This document shows positions 1 through 8,594 of a stretch of 64,000 bases of DNA, piece by piece (the first letter of the stretch is position 1; every line of letters begins with the position of its first letter). Where the stretch lies: the NCBI RefSeq assembly GCF_004359525.2, contig NZ_SCWC02000002.1, forward strand, positions 1-64,000, in the 5' to 3' direction. Source of the stretch: Macrococcus equipercicus (GTDB lineage Bacteria > Bacillota > Bacilli > Staphylococcales > Staphylococcaceae). Below the pieces are notes generated by a model. The model had not been told where the DNA came from, made no database searches, and saw nothing but the letters and a program-made list of their open reading frames with translations. Both the position numbers and the translations under genes were made by a program.

Positions 1-110
1 ACTTAATTAAAATTATGTTACATTATTATTGAAAGATGAACTTTACTAAAAGAAAAAATTTATGAACATTCAATTCTTTTATATTTTAAACTACTCAAAA
101 TAAATTCCTA

Positions 111-161
111 TTGAATTTTATTTAATATAATGTTAGTATTTAATTAATTACTTAAATACTA
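111..161 (+). promoter_or_regulatory. Promoter and operator of the first ArsR/SdpI pair
   Basis: A -35 box TTGAAT (111-116) and a -10 box TAGTAT (134-139) are separated by 17 bases. An inverted repeat of 11-base arms around a 4-base spacer (135-160, AGTATTTAATT / ACTTAAATACT, one mismatch) covers the -10 box and the start region. The second ArsR/SdpI pair near 56.9 kb has the same layout with perfect arms, which suggests an autoregulatory operator bound by the ArsR protein. Confidence 0.7.
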
Positions 162-177
162 AATTAAGGAGAAATAT

Positions 178-438
178 GTGAAAGATTTATTTAAAGCACT
201 TTCTGATTCAACTAGGAGAGAGATTCTTGATTTGTTACAAGAACATGGGGAAATGACTGCAGGTGAAATTCATGATTCATTTGACGTAAGTAAGTCAAAC
301 ATTTCTCAACATCTAAAAATATTAAGCCATGCAGATTTGGTCTATTCTAGAAAAGTAGGTCAATACGTCTACTACAATATCAATGTATCCGTATTCGAAG
401 AAATCGTGCATTGGGTACTAAAATTTAAAGAAAAGTAG
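178..438 (+). CDS. ArsR-family transcriptional repressor (SdpR-like), copy 1
   Basis: An 86-residue winged-helix protein that fills almost its whole length with an ArsR-type HTH: an LSDSTRREIL helix near residues 8-17 and the recognition helix region SKSNISQHLKILSHADLV near 38-55. It lacks the metal-binding cysteine pattern of classical ArsR/SmtB sensors and resembles the SdpR/YvbA group that is paired with SdpI membrane proteins. The start is GTG at 178, preceded by AAGGAG at 166-171. It is followed after 10 bases by an SdpI-family gene, so the two form an operon. By family analogy it represses its own operon through the palindrome at 135-160. It differs from the copy at 56618-56878 at 16 of 86 positions. 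Confidence 0.85.
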   Translation: MKDLFKALSDSTRREILDLLQEHGEMTAGEIHDSFDVSKSNISQHLKILSHADLVYSRKVGQYVYYNINVSVFEEIVHWVLKFKEK

Positions 439-448
439 GAGATTTATT

Positions 449-1093
449 ATGAGCAAAACACTATTTGAGAAAACTAAGTTATCACTGATTATCATATTAT
501 GTAGCATTTTATACTGGATCTATATGATCCCATCACTACCTGATTCTATCCCTATGCAAGTAGAAGATGATGGTTCTGTTATATGGTCTGCAAATAAATA
601 TATTGCAGCTTTATTGACGATAGTTATTATGACTATAATATATTTAATTATGCTATATAAACCTAAGTACAAAAATATGGATAAAGGAAGAAGAGATGCT
701 TATGAAAATGTATATAGCATTATCATCAACTTAGTAATATTTCTAGTATTTGTGGCTATTTTAATAGTGATATTTAATGCTAATGGATTTTCTTTTGATA
801 TGAATAGGTTGATACTTCTAATAACCGGAACATTATTAATTGTAATAGGTAATTATTATCAAAAAATCCCTTTTAATTCTCCTATAGGTATTAAAACGCC
901 ATGGATAGTTAGTAGTAGTAAAATTTGGAGTAAAACACATCGTACAGCCTCAATTGTGTTTTTATTACTAGGTTTTGTGATTTTTCTATCAGGTTTGATA
1001 TATCCATCATTAGAAAAGTATGTATTCATTATAATAGTGATTGGTTTCTTAATTCCTCTGCTGTACTCTTTCTATCTAACTCATCAGGATTAA
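449..1093 (+). CDS. SdpI-family (DUF1648) membrane protein, copy 1
   Basis: A 214-residue integral membrane protein with about six hydrophobic segments. The N-terminal DUF1648-type stretch contains IPSLPDSIPMQ near residues 27-37, and the central loop has the family hallmark IPFNSPIGIKTPW near 142-154. SdpI of Bacillus is the immunity protein to the SdpC toxin and also a signal transducer that sequesters the ArsR-type regulator SdpR at the membrane. Here there is the regulator plus SdpI pair but no SdpC-like toxin in view, as is usual for orphan pairs. It shares an operon with the upstream ArsR gene and ends in a strong hairpin at 1108-1144. A close paralogue lies at 55958-56608 on the opposite strand. 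Confidence 0.8.
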   Translation: MSKTLFEKTKLSLIIILCSILYWIYMIPSLPDSIPMQVEDDGSVIWSANKYIAALLTIVIMTIIYLIMLYKPKYKNMDKGRRDAYENVYSIIINLVIFLVFVAILIVIFNANGFSFDMNRLILLITGTLLIVIGNYYQKIPFNSPIGIKTPWIVSSSKIWSKTHRTASIVFLLLGFVIFLSGLIYPSLEKYVFIIIVIGFLIPLLYSFYLTHQD

Positions 1094-1107
1094 TAGCTAA
1101 TAATTTA

Positions 1108-1144
1108 TAGAAGGTCTTCTTATATTTTGTAAGAAGACCTTCTA
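1108..1144 (+). terminator. Hairpin terminator after the SdpI gene
   Basis: A perfect 15-base stem (1108-1122 with 1130-1144) around a 7-base loop. The U-tract is poor, but the stem is long and lies between the + strand SdpI gene and the convergent - strand Nudix gene, so it probably serves both. Confidence 0.7.
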
Positions 1145-1207
1145 TATTGATTTAAGACGTTTCCAAGTAACATAATTACCATTGCGTTACTTTAATTAGA
1201 TGATTAT

Positions 1208-1636
1208 TTATTTTAGGTATTCTTTAATTAAGTATAAGTGATGTTCGTGATAAAGATGTTTTTCTAAATGGTTAAAACTTACCCAACGCATTTCTTCTTT
1301 TTCGATCGGATCTGCTACTTTTTTTAATAGTTTACTTGCATATAATATTCCGATATTGTGTTGAGAATCATTAGGATATTTAGCTGACACCCAATGCTTT
1401 TCTGCTTCACCGATAAATTCTATAATTTGAACTTCATAACCAGTTTCTTCAACACTTTCTCTCAGTAGTGCAAGTTCAGGTGATTCATTTTCTTCAATGC
1501 CACCTCCAACTAAAAATAAATATCCATCAGAGTCTTCTACACACAAAAATTCTCCATGTTCATTCTGAATAACTGCATAAGCACCAGTTCTTTTCCAGTA
1601 ATTCAAGTCGTGATTACGTTTCCCAAAAGTCTTCAT
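1208..1636 (-). CDS. Nudix hydrolase
   Basis: A 142-residue protein with a complete Nudix box at residues 45-67 (G, then E51, then RE59-60, EE63-64, G66), the Mg2+-dependent site that cleaves nucleoside diphosphates linked to another group. The substrate cannot be told from the sequence. The start ATG at 1636 follows AGGGGTG. It stands alone between convergent and divergent neighbours in AT-rich accessory DNA, and its base composition matches that island rather than the backbone. A second, unrelated Nudix gene lies at 51410-51811. Confidence 0.85.
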   Translation of the reverse strand: MKTFGKRNHDLNYWKRTGAYAVIQNEHGEFLCVEDSDGYLFLVGGGIEENESPELALLRESVEETGYEVQIIEFIGEAEKHWVSAKYPNDSQHNIGILYASKLLKKVADPIEKEEMRWVSFNHLEKHLYHEHHLYLIKEYLK

Positions 1637-1923
1637 ATCAACACCCCTTATTGAAAATATTATACGAACAATAATTATAGCATTGTACTCATTTAAAATA
1701 GGTGTAAGTAAGCAGAAAAAAGCTCAAATCACATGTTTAATTTGAAAGTACTCTAAATAAACTGTTTTTGTTTTTTTGTTGAAAATAATTATTAATGAAC
1801 ATGAAAAGTGTTGTAAAATTAAATCACGATAGACATAAGGATATTAGTATGAAAAAAGAATGATTAAGTATGTATTTCATATAAAATTAGCTGAAAAATT
1901 TGAGAAATGGAGTAAACAGTTAG

Positions 1924-2694
1924 ATGGATAATAAGCAGTATTATGATTCAATTTCAAGTAGTTCACTTAATGCGAATATGTTAATTAAATATATGAAAAA
2001 ATTTGAATATTTGAGAGAAAGTTTGGAAAATTTAGCTTTGAGTCCAAGATTTAGTGAAGAAAACTATAAATATATGGGACTTAGTTTTAATGGTAAAGAA
2101 ATTAAAAAGTTACAAGTGCCTATGGTCTGTTTTTGTGATATAGGTTTCTCAAGAATAGATAATCATGTTAAAGAATATGGATTTTATGGTATAGCATTAA
2201 CAAAAGAATGGGGTTTAAAAAATAATATTACTCCTATACACTATGTTATTAGAAATTGCGATATTACAAATGAATTAAAAAAAGTTTCAAATTTAGCAAA
2301 TTCATTAGGTTATAATGAACTTTACAGCTATGTATTTAATTACTGTTTTTACTCTAAAGAAATAGTAGGAAGTCAAAATGGTGAAATAAGGCTATTCAGT
2401 GACGAACAAGAATGGAGATTTATACCTAAATTATCTAAAAAATTTACGACTATCAAACAATTTTATATCGCTGATGAAGCAGAATATAATTTTAATCACT
2501 TAAGTGATGCAATGAAAGAAATAGATGAATTACAATTAAAATTTACAATAGATGATATAAAATATATAGTTGTCCCTGATCAAACAGAATATAAGAAAAT
2601 AATAGAAGTTATTAAAGAAATTAATATTACAGATGAAGAAAAAATATTACTTTATACAAAAATAAGGAAAATAGAGGAAAGTGAGGATTATTAA
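1924..2694 (+). CDS. AbiGi-type abortive infection protein (antitoxin subunit)
   Basis: A 256-residue soluble protein. The stretch near residues 70-98 (VCFCDIGFSRIDNHVKEYG followed by FYGIALTKEWG) matches the signature of the AbiGi family, the first component of lactococcal AbiG phage resistance, proposed to act as antitoxin to AbiGii. Its length is close to lactococcal AbiGi (about 250 residues). The next gene begins on the last base of this one and has the expected AbiGii size, which supports the pairing. It is very AT-rich, unlike the backbone, and so probably acquired. The ribosome site TGGAG (1908-1912) is weak and rather distant. The assignment rests on motif and gene-pair architecture; activity is untested. 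Confidence 0.75.
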   Translation: MDNKQYYDSISSSSLNANMLIKYMKKFEYLRESLENLALSPRFSEENYKYMGLSFNGKEIKKLQVPMVCFCDIGFSRIDNHVKEYGFYGIALTKEWGLKNNITPIHYVIRNCDITNELKKVSNLANSLGYNELYSYVFNYCFYSKEIVGSQNGEIRLFSDEQEWRFIPKLSKKFTTIKQFYIADEAEYNFNHLSDAMKEIDELQLKFTIDDIKYIVVPDQTEYKKIIEVIKEINITDEEKILLYTKIRKIEESEDY

Positions 2695-3953
2695 TGGAAC
2701 TAGACCTTGAAGAAATCTTATCAAATGAAAATTCTTATCCAGAAGAATTAGAAGAGTTCTATACTAAGAAAGTTAAGGAGGAGTCATTAACAACAGATAT
2801 AGATAATGTAAATTTTAAATATAAGTTTGATAAACAATTAGAGTCATTAGTACCAGCCGATGTTGAAAAAATTAATTTTAAATTTACTAAACCTGAAGAT
2901 TTTCCAGAAGATATTCATTCATTAGATGACTTTGAAAAATATTTATATAACTCTCAGATATATCTATCATTGGATAATAATAACTTAAAAACTTTTAGAG
3001 TAAATGATCTTGAGATTCCAATAAACAAATATATGATTAGTAAAAATGGTACAGAACAAGATATTAAAATGATAGTAAAAGCACAAAATTTCGAGGAAGA
3101 TGATAATCATATCATTGAAATAGGTTCTAAAAGTTTTACGTTAAATAGAGTACCGAATAATAGTAAAGAAGAAAAAAAGTATGAATATAAAAGTGATATT
3201 CAAATAATATCTATTTTAATAAGACCTAATGAAATTGATTTTTCATTTGTAAGTAAAATGGAGGGAAAACTTGCTATCGATGAAGTGTTAGATGGATTTA
3301 TAAGTCAAGAAGAAGTTATGAATAAAAATGTGAGAATGAATAATGTTAATATAAAAGAATATGTTGAACTGAAATCAGCGGCTACTGAAGAGCAAAAAAA
3401 TACAGTTACAAGTAGGGTGAATTTTTGGAATAAAGTTAAAGAATTAGAAGAATTACTAGTGCATCATAAAATTTTAAATAATCAAAAATTCAAAATTAAT
3501 TTTCCTATTTCTAAAGAAGACGCAGAAATGGTTGAGCATCTTCTTATATCATTAGTTTTGAATCTGCCTATTAAATATAATTATAAAAATTCAACTTTAA
3601 CTCTAAAAAATAATACAGAAGAAACATTAAAGCAAAAAGAAATTTTTGAGGCTTATTCTAAAAAAGGTAATCTTATGGCTATTGGTGGATATACTAATAA
3701 AGACATAAATCTTTTTGATTGTAATTTTTCTTTAAATGAATGGTATAAAATATTAAATGTAAAAATTAATAAAGTTATTAGTAATAGTCAAGAAGAAATA
3801 GAATTAAAAATTGAAAAATCTAAAGAGAAGAATAGCTATATATTGAATAAATATTTTATAGAAGACATTAAGGATGAAGAAAAAATTGAAAACTTTAATA
3901 ATAATCAAGAAATAGAATCGTTCGAGATAGTTCGAGAGGAATTATTTAAATGA
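2694..3953 (+). CDS. AbiGii-type abortive infection protein (probable toxin subunit)
   Basis: A 419-residue acidic, lysine- and asparagine-rich soluble protein with no membrane segment. It overlaps the AbiGi-like gene by one base, a sign of translational coupling. Size and order (about 250 then 400 residues) fit the abiGi/abiGii operon of Lactococcus, where the second gene is thought to be the toxic effector that stops phage growth. I recognise no catalytic motif by eye. The stretch AEMVEHLLISLVLNLPIKYN near residue 278 is the most hydrophobic. The identity is inferred mainly from the partner gene. No clear terminator follows; the DNA after it leads directly to the ackA remnant. Confidence 0.65.
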   Translation: MELDLEEILSNENSYPEELEEFYTKKVKEESLTTDIDNVNFKYKFDKQLESLVPADVEKINFKFTKPEDFPEDIHSLDDFEKYLYNSQIYLSLDNNNLKTFRVNDLEIPINKYMISKNGTEQDIKMIVKAQNFEEDDNHIIEIGSKSFTLNRVPNNSKEEKKYEYKSDIQIISILIRPNEIDFSFVSKMEGKLAIDEVLDGFISQEEVMNKNVRMNNVNIKEYVELKSAATEEQKNTVTSRVNFWNKVKELEELLVHHKILNNQKFKINFPISKEDAEMVEHLLISLVLNLPIKYNYKNSTLTLKNNTEETLKQKEIFEAYSKKGNLMAIGGYTNKDINLFDCNFSLNEWYKILNVKINKVISNSQEEIELKIEKSKEKNSYILNKYFIEDIKDEEKIENFNNNQEIESFEIVREELFK

Positions 3954-4113
3954 CAAATTTCTATTTTTTACTGTTAATAAGGTTTGTCTATAGTCAGTGG
4001 CTATTGTAATCAACTACACACTTAATAATTGATTAAATTCTTGACTGTAATCAATACTATAAGCTACTATTTGAGAGTAAATTCTTTATAGTTGTCTCTA
4101 AAATATTGATTTA

Positions 4114-4221
4114 GAAGCATTCATCAACTATCCACATTCACCGGTTAAAGTTATGGTCATTCCGACTGACGAAGAAGTCATGATTGCTCGTGACGTCATG
4201 GAATTCGGTCACTTAGCATAA
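4114..4221 (+). pseudogene. ackA: Acetate kinase C-terminal fragment (last 35 codons)
   Basis: The frame 4114-4221 reads [20 protein letters not shown] followed by [15 protein letters not shown] and a stop, the well conserved C-terminus of acetate kinase (the enzyme has about 400 residues). The sequence upstream of 4114 has no acetate kinase similarity and is AT-rich island DNA. Staphylococci carry intact ackA directly beside usp and ald, so this is the expected place. Either ackA was cut by the arrival of the island, or a site-specific element integrated in the 3' end of ackA and this is the duplicated end while an intact gene lies to the left, outside the window. The codon use matches the backbone. 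Confidence 0.85.
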
Positions 4222-4238
4222 TTCATCAATCATTTAAT

Positions 4239-4282
4239 AAAGAGCGCGGGACATCACCTTCAAGTGATGCCCCGCGCTCTTT
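4239..4282. terminator. Bidirectional terminator between ackA end and usp
   Basis: A 19-base stem (4239-4257 with 4264-4282) with one mismatch around a 6-base loop, GC-rich, flanked by A and T runs. It ends the ackA transcript on + and the usp transcript on -. Its survival shows that the native ackA-usp junction is intact from 4114 rightward. Confidence 0.85.
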
Positions 4283-4285
4283 TTG

Positions 4286-4783
4286 TTACTTCGCCTGCTG
4301 CATGAATTCATCTGTCGCAATTTCCGGTTCGAAATTATCCGGTAAAATCTCAGTTCGGATGACCAGCACGTCACATTCGGCGTGTCTGACAATGGCTTCA
4401 GAGACAGAACCGATGATGAAGCGTTCGACGGCATTCAAACCTGTAGAACCACACATGATCAAGTCGACGCCGAGTTTTTTAGCAATTTTCTTAGGGATGA
4501 TTGTCTTCGGAGAACCGTATTCAGTATAAGTCTCAATTTTAGTGACACCGCGCTCCATAGCTGCATTTTTGTAACCGTCAAGCAGTGAGCTACTGAAGCT
4601 TGCGGCACGCTCAGAGATGGAACGGTCATATGCTTCGACGCTTGCATAGCTTCTAGTGTCAATGACGTTGATGATGGAGAGTTTGGCGTCATTACGTTTT
4701 GCAACTTCAACAGCTTTATTGAATGCCCATTCCGCTTCACTGGAACCGTCGACTGCAATTAAGATGTTTTTGTACTGTAACAT
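4286..4783 (-). CDS. Universal stress protein, UspA family
   Basis: A 165-residue cytoplasmic protein with the Usp fold: N-terminal ILIAVDGSSEAEWAF and C-terminal nucleotide-binding signature LIMCGSTGLNAVERFIIGSVSEAI, matching the G-2x-G-9x-GS pattern of ATP-binding Usp proteins. The start at 4783 (MLQYKN) is chosen because AGGAGGG lies just upstream; a longer frame to 4831 has no such site. A TATAAT lies at 4820-4825 on the minus strand. It is transcribed divergently from ald, as in staphylococci. Usp proteins are induced by stress and starvation. Confidence 0.85.
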   Translation of the reverse strand: MLQYKNILIAVDGSSEAEWAFNKAVEVAKRNDAKLSIINVIDTRSYASVEAYDRSISERAASFSSSLLDGYKNAAMERGVTKIETYTEYGSPKTIIPKKIAKKLGVDLIMCGSTGLNAVERFIIGSVSEAIVRHAECDVLVIRTEILPDNFEPEIATDEFMQQAK

Positions 4784-4916
4784 AAAAGTCCCTCCTGAAT
4801 CGTTCTTTACTACACTTTTATTATAACACAAATTATGGCAGTGCTATAATAAATGGTTGCGTTTTCAAAATGAAATGTTACTATGAATGTGAACCATATT
4901 AAGGAGGCAGAACAAC

Positions 4917-6029
4917 ATGAAAATTGGTGTACCTAAGGAAATCAAGAATAATGAAAACCGTGTGGCATTGACACCGGCAGGCGTCTATTCATTAGTGGAA
5001 AGCGGTCATGAAGTGGTTGTCGAGACAGCGGCTGGCATGGGTTCATTCTTTACCGATGAAGACTATGTTAAAGCAGGCGGTCAAATTGCAGCTACTGCTG
5101 AAGAAGCATGGAATGCTGACATGGTCATGAAAGTAAAGGAACCGCTGGCATCTGAATACGGCTTCTTCAAAGAAGGGTTAATTCTGTTTACTTACCTCCA
5201 CCTTGCACCGGAGCCGGAACTGACAAAAGCACTGCTGGACAACAAAGTAGTGGGCATCGCCTATGAAACAGTGCAGCTGGACAATGGCTTCCTGCCGCTG
5301 TTATCACCGATGAGCGAAGTAGCTGGACGTATGGCGACACAGCTCGGCGCGCAGTACTTACAACGAACAAACGGCGGTAAAGGTATTCTGCTTGCGGGTG
5401 TCCCAGGCGTCCACAAAGGGAAAGTGACGATTATCGGCGGCGGCCAGGCAGGCATGAATGCTGCGAAGATGGCCGTAGGTCTTGGCGCAGAAGTAACCAT
5501 CCTTGACTTAAATCCAAATCGACTGCAGCAGCTGGATGACCTGTTCGGTAACAGCGTGCAGACGTTGATGTCTACACCGTTTAATATCGATGAAAGCGTG
5601 AAAGAGAGTGACCTTGTGATCGGTGCGGTGTTGATTCCAGGTGCTAAAGCGCCGAAGCTCGTCACAGAAGAAGTCGTCAAAGGTATGAAACCGGGTTCTG
5701 TGGTCATCGATATTGCGATTGACCAAGGTGGTATTTTTGAAACGACAGACCGCATTACCACTCATGATGATCCAACTTACATGAAATATGATGTTGTTCA
5801 TTATGCAGTAGCGAACATGCCGGGTGCTGTCCCAAGAACGTCAACAATGGCACTGAACAATGCGACTATTCCTTATGCGCTGCAGATTGCCAACAAAGGT
5901 TATGTCGAAGCCGTCAAGCAGAACCCGGCACTGTATAAAGGGCTCAACACATTGAATGGTTTTGTCACATTTGAAGCGGTAGCAAAAGACCAGGGGCTTG
6001 AGTACCGCGAAGCAAAAACATTATTATAA
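4917..6029 (+). CDS. ald: Alanine dehydrogenase
   Basis: A 370-residue NAD-dependent enzyme that interconverts L-alanine and pyruvate plus ammonium. It is full length. [20 protein letters not shown] at the start is the family signature, and the Rossmann glycine motif [17 protein letters not shown] lies near residues 170-186. AAGGAGG at 4901-4907 fits the start. It lies between usp (divergent) and cutC (convergent, sharing the hairpin at 6036-6071). In this family the enzyme lets cells use alanine as carbon and nitrogen source. Confidence 0.95.
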   Translation: MKIGVPKEIKNNENRVALTPAGVYSLVESGHEVVVETAAGMGSFFTDEDYVKAGGQIAATAEEAWNADMVMKVKEPLASEYGFFKEGLILFTYLHLAPEPELTKALLDNKVVGIAYETVQLDNGFLPLLSPMSEVAGRMATQLGAQYLQRTNGGKGILLAGVPGVHKGKVTIIGGGQAGMNAAKMAVGLGAEVTILDLNPNRLQQLDDLFGNSVQTLMSTPFNIDESVKESDLVIGAVLIPGAKAPKLVTEEVVKGMKPGSVVIDIAIDQGGIFETTDRITTHDDPTYMKYDVVHYAVANMPGAVPRTSTMALNNATIPYALQIANKGYVEAVKQNPALYKGLNTLNGFVTFEAVAKDQGLEYREAKTLL

Positions 6030-6035
6030 TATAAT

Positions 6036-6071
6036 AAAGAAGCAGGACCTCAGCGGAGATCCTGCTTCTTT
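6036..6071. terminator. Bidirectional terminator between ald and cutC
   Basis: A 12-base perfect stem (6036-6047 with 6060-6071) around a 12-base loop, with A-rich and T-rich flanks. Confidence 0.85.
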
Positions 6072-6077
6072 TGTTGT

Positions 6078-6704
6078 CTAGACGATTTTCGTGCCGTGAA
6101 CTTCCTGGAACGGAATCTGACTGATGAGCTGCTCCACATTATCCTTAGTCAGACTGCCGCCAGGCATGATCTCTAGTCTGCCTTTTGAATAGACGAGCAG
6201 GCGGGCAAGCTGACTGATATTATCAAGTATGGAAGTCGCAGCATCAGCCGAGCCGTGTGTCAGCAGGCGGATGACACCGAGTTCAATCAACTGGTCCATC
6301 GCTTTCAGCTGCTGATGCTTAGGAATATGGTCATATGCCATATGCATGACGAACGGGATATGTGTGACACTCATCAGTTTCTGGAGGGTCAGTACATCCA
6401 GCGAGCTGTCCGCTGTCAGTGCGCCGCACACAAAGTAGTCTGCACCGAGCTTTGTATATTCGATGATGTCCTGCCGCATCACTTCCTGTTCGAATACATC
6501 ATAAGTGAAAGTGCCGCGCGGTCTGATCATGACGGCGACTTCGACATTCATATGATGACAGTAGTCGACGGCGCATTTGACCATGCCGTAGCTCGGCGTC
6601 GTGCCGCCGACATTCATATTGGCGCAAAGTTCGATACGGTCAGCCCCGCGGTTGACCGCAGCAACCACTTCAGGGAACGTTTCAACGACTGCTTCCCTGA
6701 TCAT
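6078..6704 (-). CDS. cutC: CutC-family protein
   Basis: A 208-residue TIM-barrel protein. The N-terminus with NRGADRIELCANMNVGGTTP (about residues 18-37) and VAVMIRPRGTF near 56-66 are typical of CutC. The family was named for copper homeostasis, but the biochemical role remains uncertain. The gene overlaps the end of the upstream M24 peptidase by four bases, so the two are co-transcribed. It is slightly shorter than Escherichia coli CutC, normal for Bacillota. Confidence 0.85.
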   Translation of the reverse strand: MIREAVVETFPEVVAAVNRGADRIELCANMNVGGTTPSYGMVKCAVDYCHHMNVEVAVMIRPRGTFTYDVFEQEVMRQDIIEYTKLGADYFVCGALTADSSLDVLTLQKLMSVTHIPFVMHMAYDHIPKHQQLKAMDQLIELGVIRLLTHGSADAATSILDNISQLARLLVYSKGRLEIMPGGSLTKDNVEQLISQIPFQEVHGTKIV

Positions 6705-7756
6705 TTCGGATAACGCGTCAGCACTTCGCAGCCGTCTTTTGTGACGACGAGATCATCTTCGACACGGACACCGACTTCTCCTTCAACATAAATTCCGGGT
6801 TCAATCGTGAAGACCATGCCTTCCTTGAAGCAGTCATCATTTGCTGACGAAATGTCAGGGAACTCATGGACGCTGATGCCGAGGCCGTGGCCGAGGCGGT
6901 GAGGAAACTGGTCGCCGTAGCCCTGCTCTGTAATATAGCTGCGGGCCGCGTCATCGCAGTCTGCAATACGGACGCCGGGTTTGACGAGTTGGATGGCGCG
7001 GTTGTTTGCTTCTGTGACAATGGCATGGATTGTGTCGTGAAGCGGTGCTGTTTCACCGAAAGCGACTGTTCTTGTGATGTCTGAGCAGTAGCCGTTATAG
7101 ACAACTCCTAAGTCAAACAATACATATTCTCCATTTTTCAGTGTGCGGCTGCCCGGTGTCCCGTGAGGAAGCGCTGCATGGTCGCCGAACAATACCATCG
7201 TGTCAAAGCTCATTGCCGTGATACCGTCGATCTTCAGCATCGCGGCTTCAATGTGACGCACGACTTCTATCTCACTGATTCCTTCTGTCAGCGCCTGGAC
7301 ACCGATTTCCACTGCCTGGTCAGCATAGCGTGCAGCGGCCTTCAAGATGTCAAGCTCAGCTGCAGATTTGATGTTCCGCAAGTCTTTGATTGTCTGGTCG
7401 ATGCTGACGTAGCCGTCCATATTGAAATAGGATTTCAGTTCCTCGAGCCGCTTCACTGATAGATGCTCGCTTTCAAACCCTATGTTCTTGAATGAGAAGG
7501 CACTGAGCGTGTACGGGTTTTCGGTGTCAAGATAACCGATGACTGTACCGGTGAATACGGCTTCAGCTGCCGGCACTTCCATTTTAGGGACGAACAGTGT
7601 CAGTGCATCTTCAGTGATCAACAGGGCGAGCAGCCGTTCATGAGGATTGGACAGAAACCCTGTCAAGTAGTTGATGTTCTCCGGATTAGTAATCCATAAC
7701 GCATCCAGTCTCCCGTTCAGCAGTTGTCTGAGGTAGTTGATTTTTTCAATTTGCAT
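6701..7756 (-). CDS. M24-family Xaa-Pro dipeptidase/aminopeptidase
   Basis: A 351-residue cytoplasmic metallopeptidase that removes residues next to proline. It has the creatinase-like N-terminal domain and the pita-bread catalytic domain with all five metal ligands: D215 and D226 ([19 protein letters not shown]), H290 (HRLGHGLG), E319 (TIEPGIY) and E333 (RVEDDLVV). AAAGGAG precedes the ATG at 7756. It forms an operon with cutC and is divergent from the UPF0173 hydrolase. Whether it is a dipeptidase or an aminopeptidase cannot be decided here. Confidence 0.9.
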   Translation of the reverse strand: MQIEKINYLRQLLNGRLDALWITNPENINYLTGFLSNPHERLLALLITEDALTLFVPKMEVPAAEAVFTGTVIGYLDTENPYTLSAFSFKNIGFESEHLSVKRLEELKSYFNMDGYVSIDQTIKDLRNIKSAAELDILKAAARYADQAVEIGVQALTEGISEIEVVRHIEAAMLKIDGITAMSFDTMVLFGDHAALPHGTPGSRTLKNGEYVLFDLGVVYNGYCSDITRTVAFGETAPLHDTIHAIVTEANNRAIQLVKPGVRIADCDDAARSYITEQGYGDQFPHRLGHGLGISVHEFPDISSANDDCFKEGMVFTIEPGIYVEGEVGVRVEDDLVVTKDGCEVLTRYPK

Positions 7757-7850
7757 AATGATCTCCTTTCAATATCTGTCATGTACAATCATATCAAATA
7801 GACCGGTGTTCATGTATAATAAAGTTATATTATCAAGGGGAGTGTTATTA

Positions 7851-8534
7851 ATGGAAGTTATCTATCATGGCCAGTCCTGCATTACATTTGAAGCGAATGG
7901 ACAGCATGTCATCGTCGATCCATTCATTACTGGAAACCCGTTATCGGATTTAAAGGCGGACGAAGTTGAAGCGGACTTTATTGTGCTGACACATGCTCAT
8001 GGTGACCATTTAGGAGACACCGTCGCTATCGCGAAGCGCACGGGGGCTACTGTGATCGCCCTGCCGGAGACGATTCACTATTTGAGCACTAAAGGCGTGG
8101 AGAACGGGCGTCCGATGAATATCGGCGGCAACTGTGAGTTTGCTTTCGGTAAAGTGAAGTTCGTGCAGGCCTTTCACAGCAATTCATTCACTGAAGAAGA
8201 CGGCACGATTATTTATTTAGGCATGCCGTGCGGACTCATCTTCACTATAGACGGACAGGTGATTTATCATGCCGGCGATACAGGATTATTCTCTGATATG
8301 GCGCTCATCGCACAACGTCATCCGGTTGACCTCTGCTTCGTACCTATTGGTGATAACTTCACGATGGGAATTGATGATGCGAGCTACGCAGTGAACGAGC
8401 TGATCAAGCCGCGGATTGCTGTGCCGATTCATTATGATACATTTGAACTGATCAAGCAGGACCCTGAGGAATTCAAAGCACAGGTGAAAACACGGGTCGA
8501 CATACTGAAGCCCGGTGAAGCAGTAGTATTATAG
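7851..8534 (+). CDS. UPF0173 metal-dependent hydrolase
   Basis: A 227-residue metallo-beta-lactamase-fold protein with the zinc motif [11 protein letters not shown] (H48, H50, D52, H53) and YHAGDTGLF further on. The start at 7851 (MEVIYHG) follows AAGGGGAG; the longer frame upstream would run through the promoter region (TATAAT at 7815-7820). UPF0173 proteins are conserved in Bacillota next to the M24 peptidase, and the physiological substrate is unknown. Confidence 0.88.
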   Translation: MEVIYHGQSCITFEANGQHVIVDPFITGNPLSDLKADEVEADFIVLTHAHGDHLGDTVAIAKRTGATVIALPETIHYLSTKGVENGRPMNIGGNCEFAFGKVKFVQAFHSNSFTEEDGTIIYLGMPCGLIFTIDGQVIYHAGDTGLFSDMALIAQRHPVDLCFVPIGDNFTMGIDDASYAVNELIKPRIAVPIHYDTFELIKQDPEEFKAQVKTRVDILKPGEAVVL

Positions 8535-8594
8535 TTGATGAACAAATAACAGGGCGTTGAGCCCTGGTTAATGAATGTAGTTTGAGGTGACAGC

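Noticed and set aside
3981..3991. GGTTTGTCTAT shared with the right edge of IS element B (61554-61564)
   Set aside because: Only 11 bases, one of them at an IS border; no second end or duplicated target is visible near 3.98 kb, so it is not called a mobile element remnant.
8547..8570. Hairpin CAGGGC-GTTGA-GCCCTG between the UPF0173 and ytoI genes
   Set aside because: No T-run follows and the genes are only 60 bases apart on the same strand; not called as a terminator.
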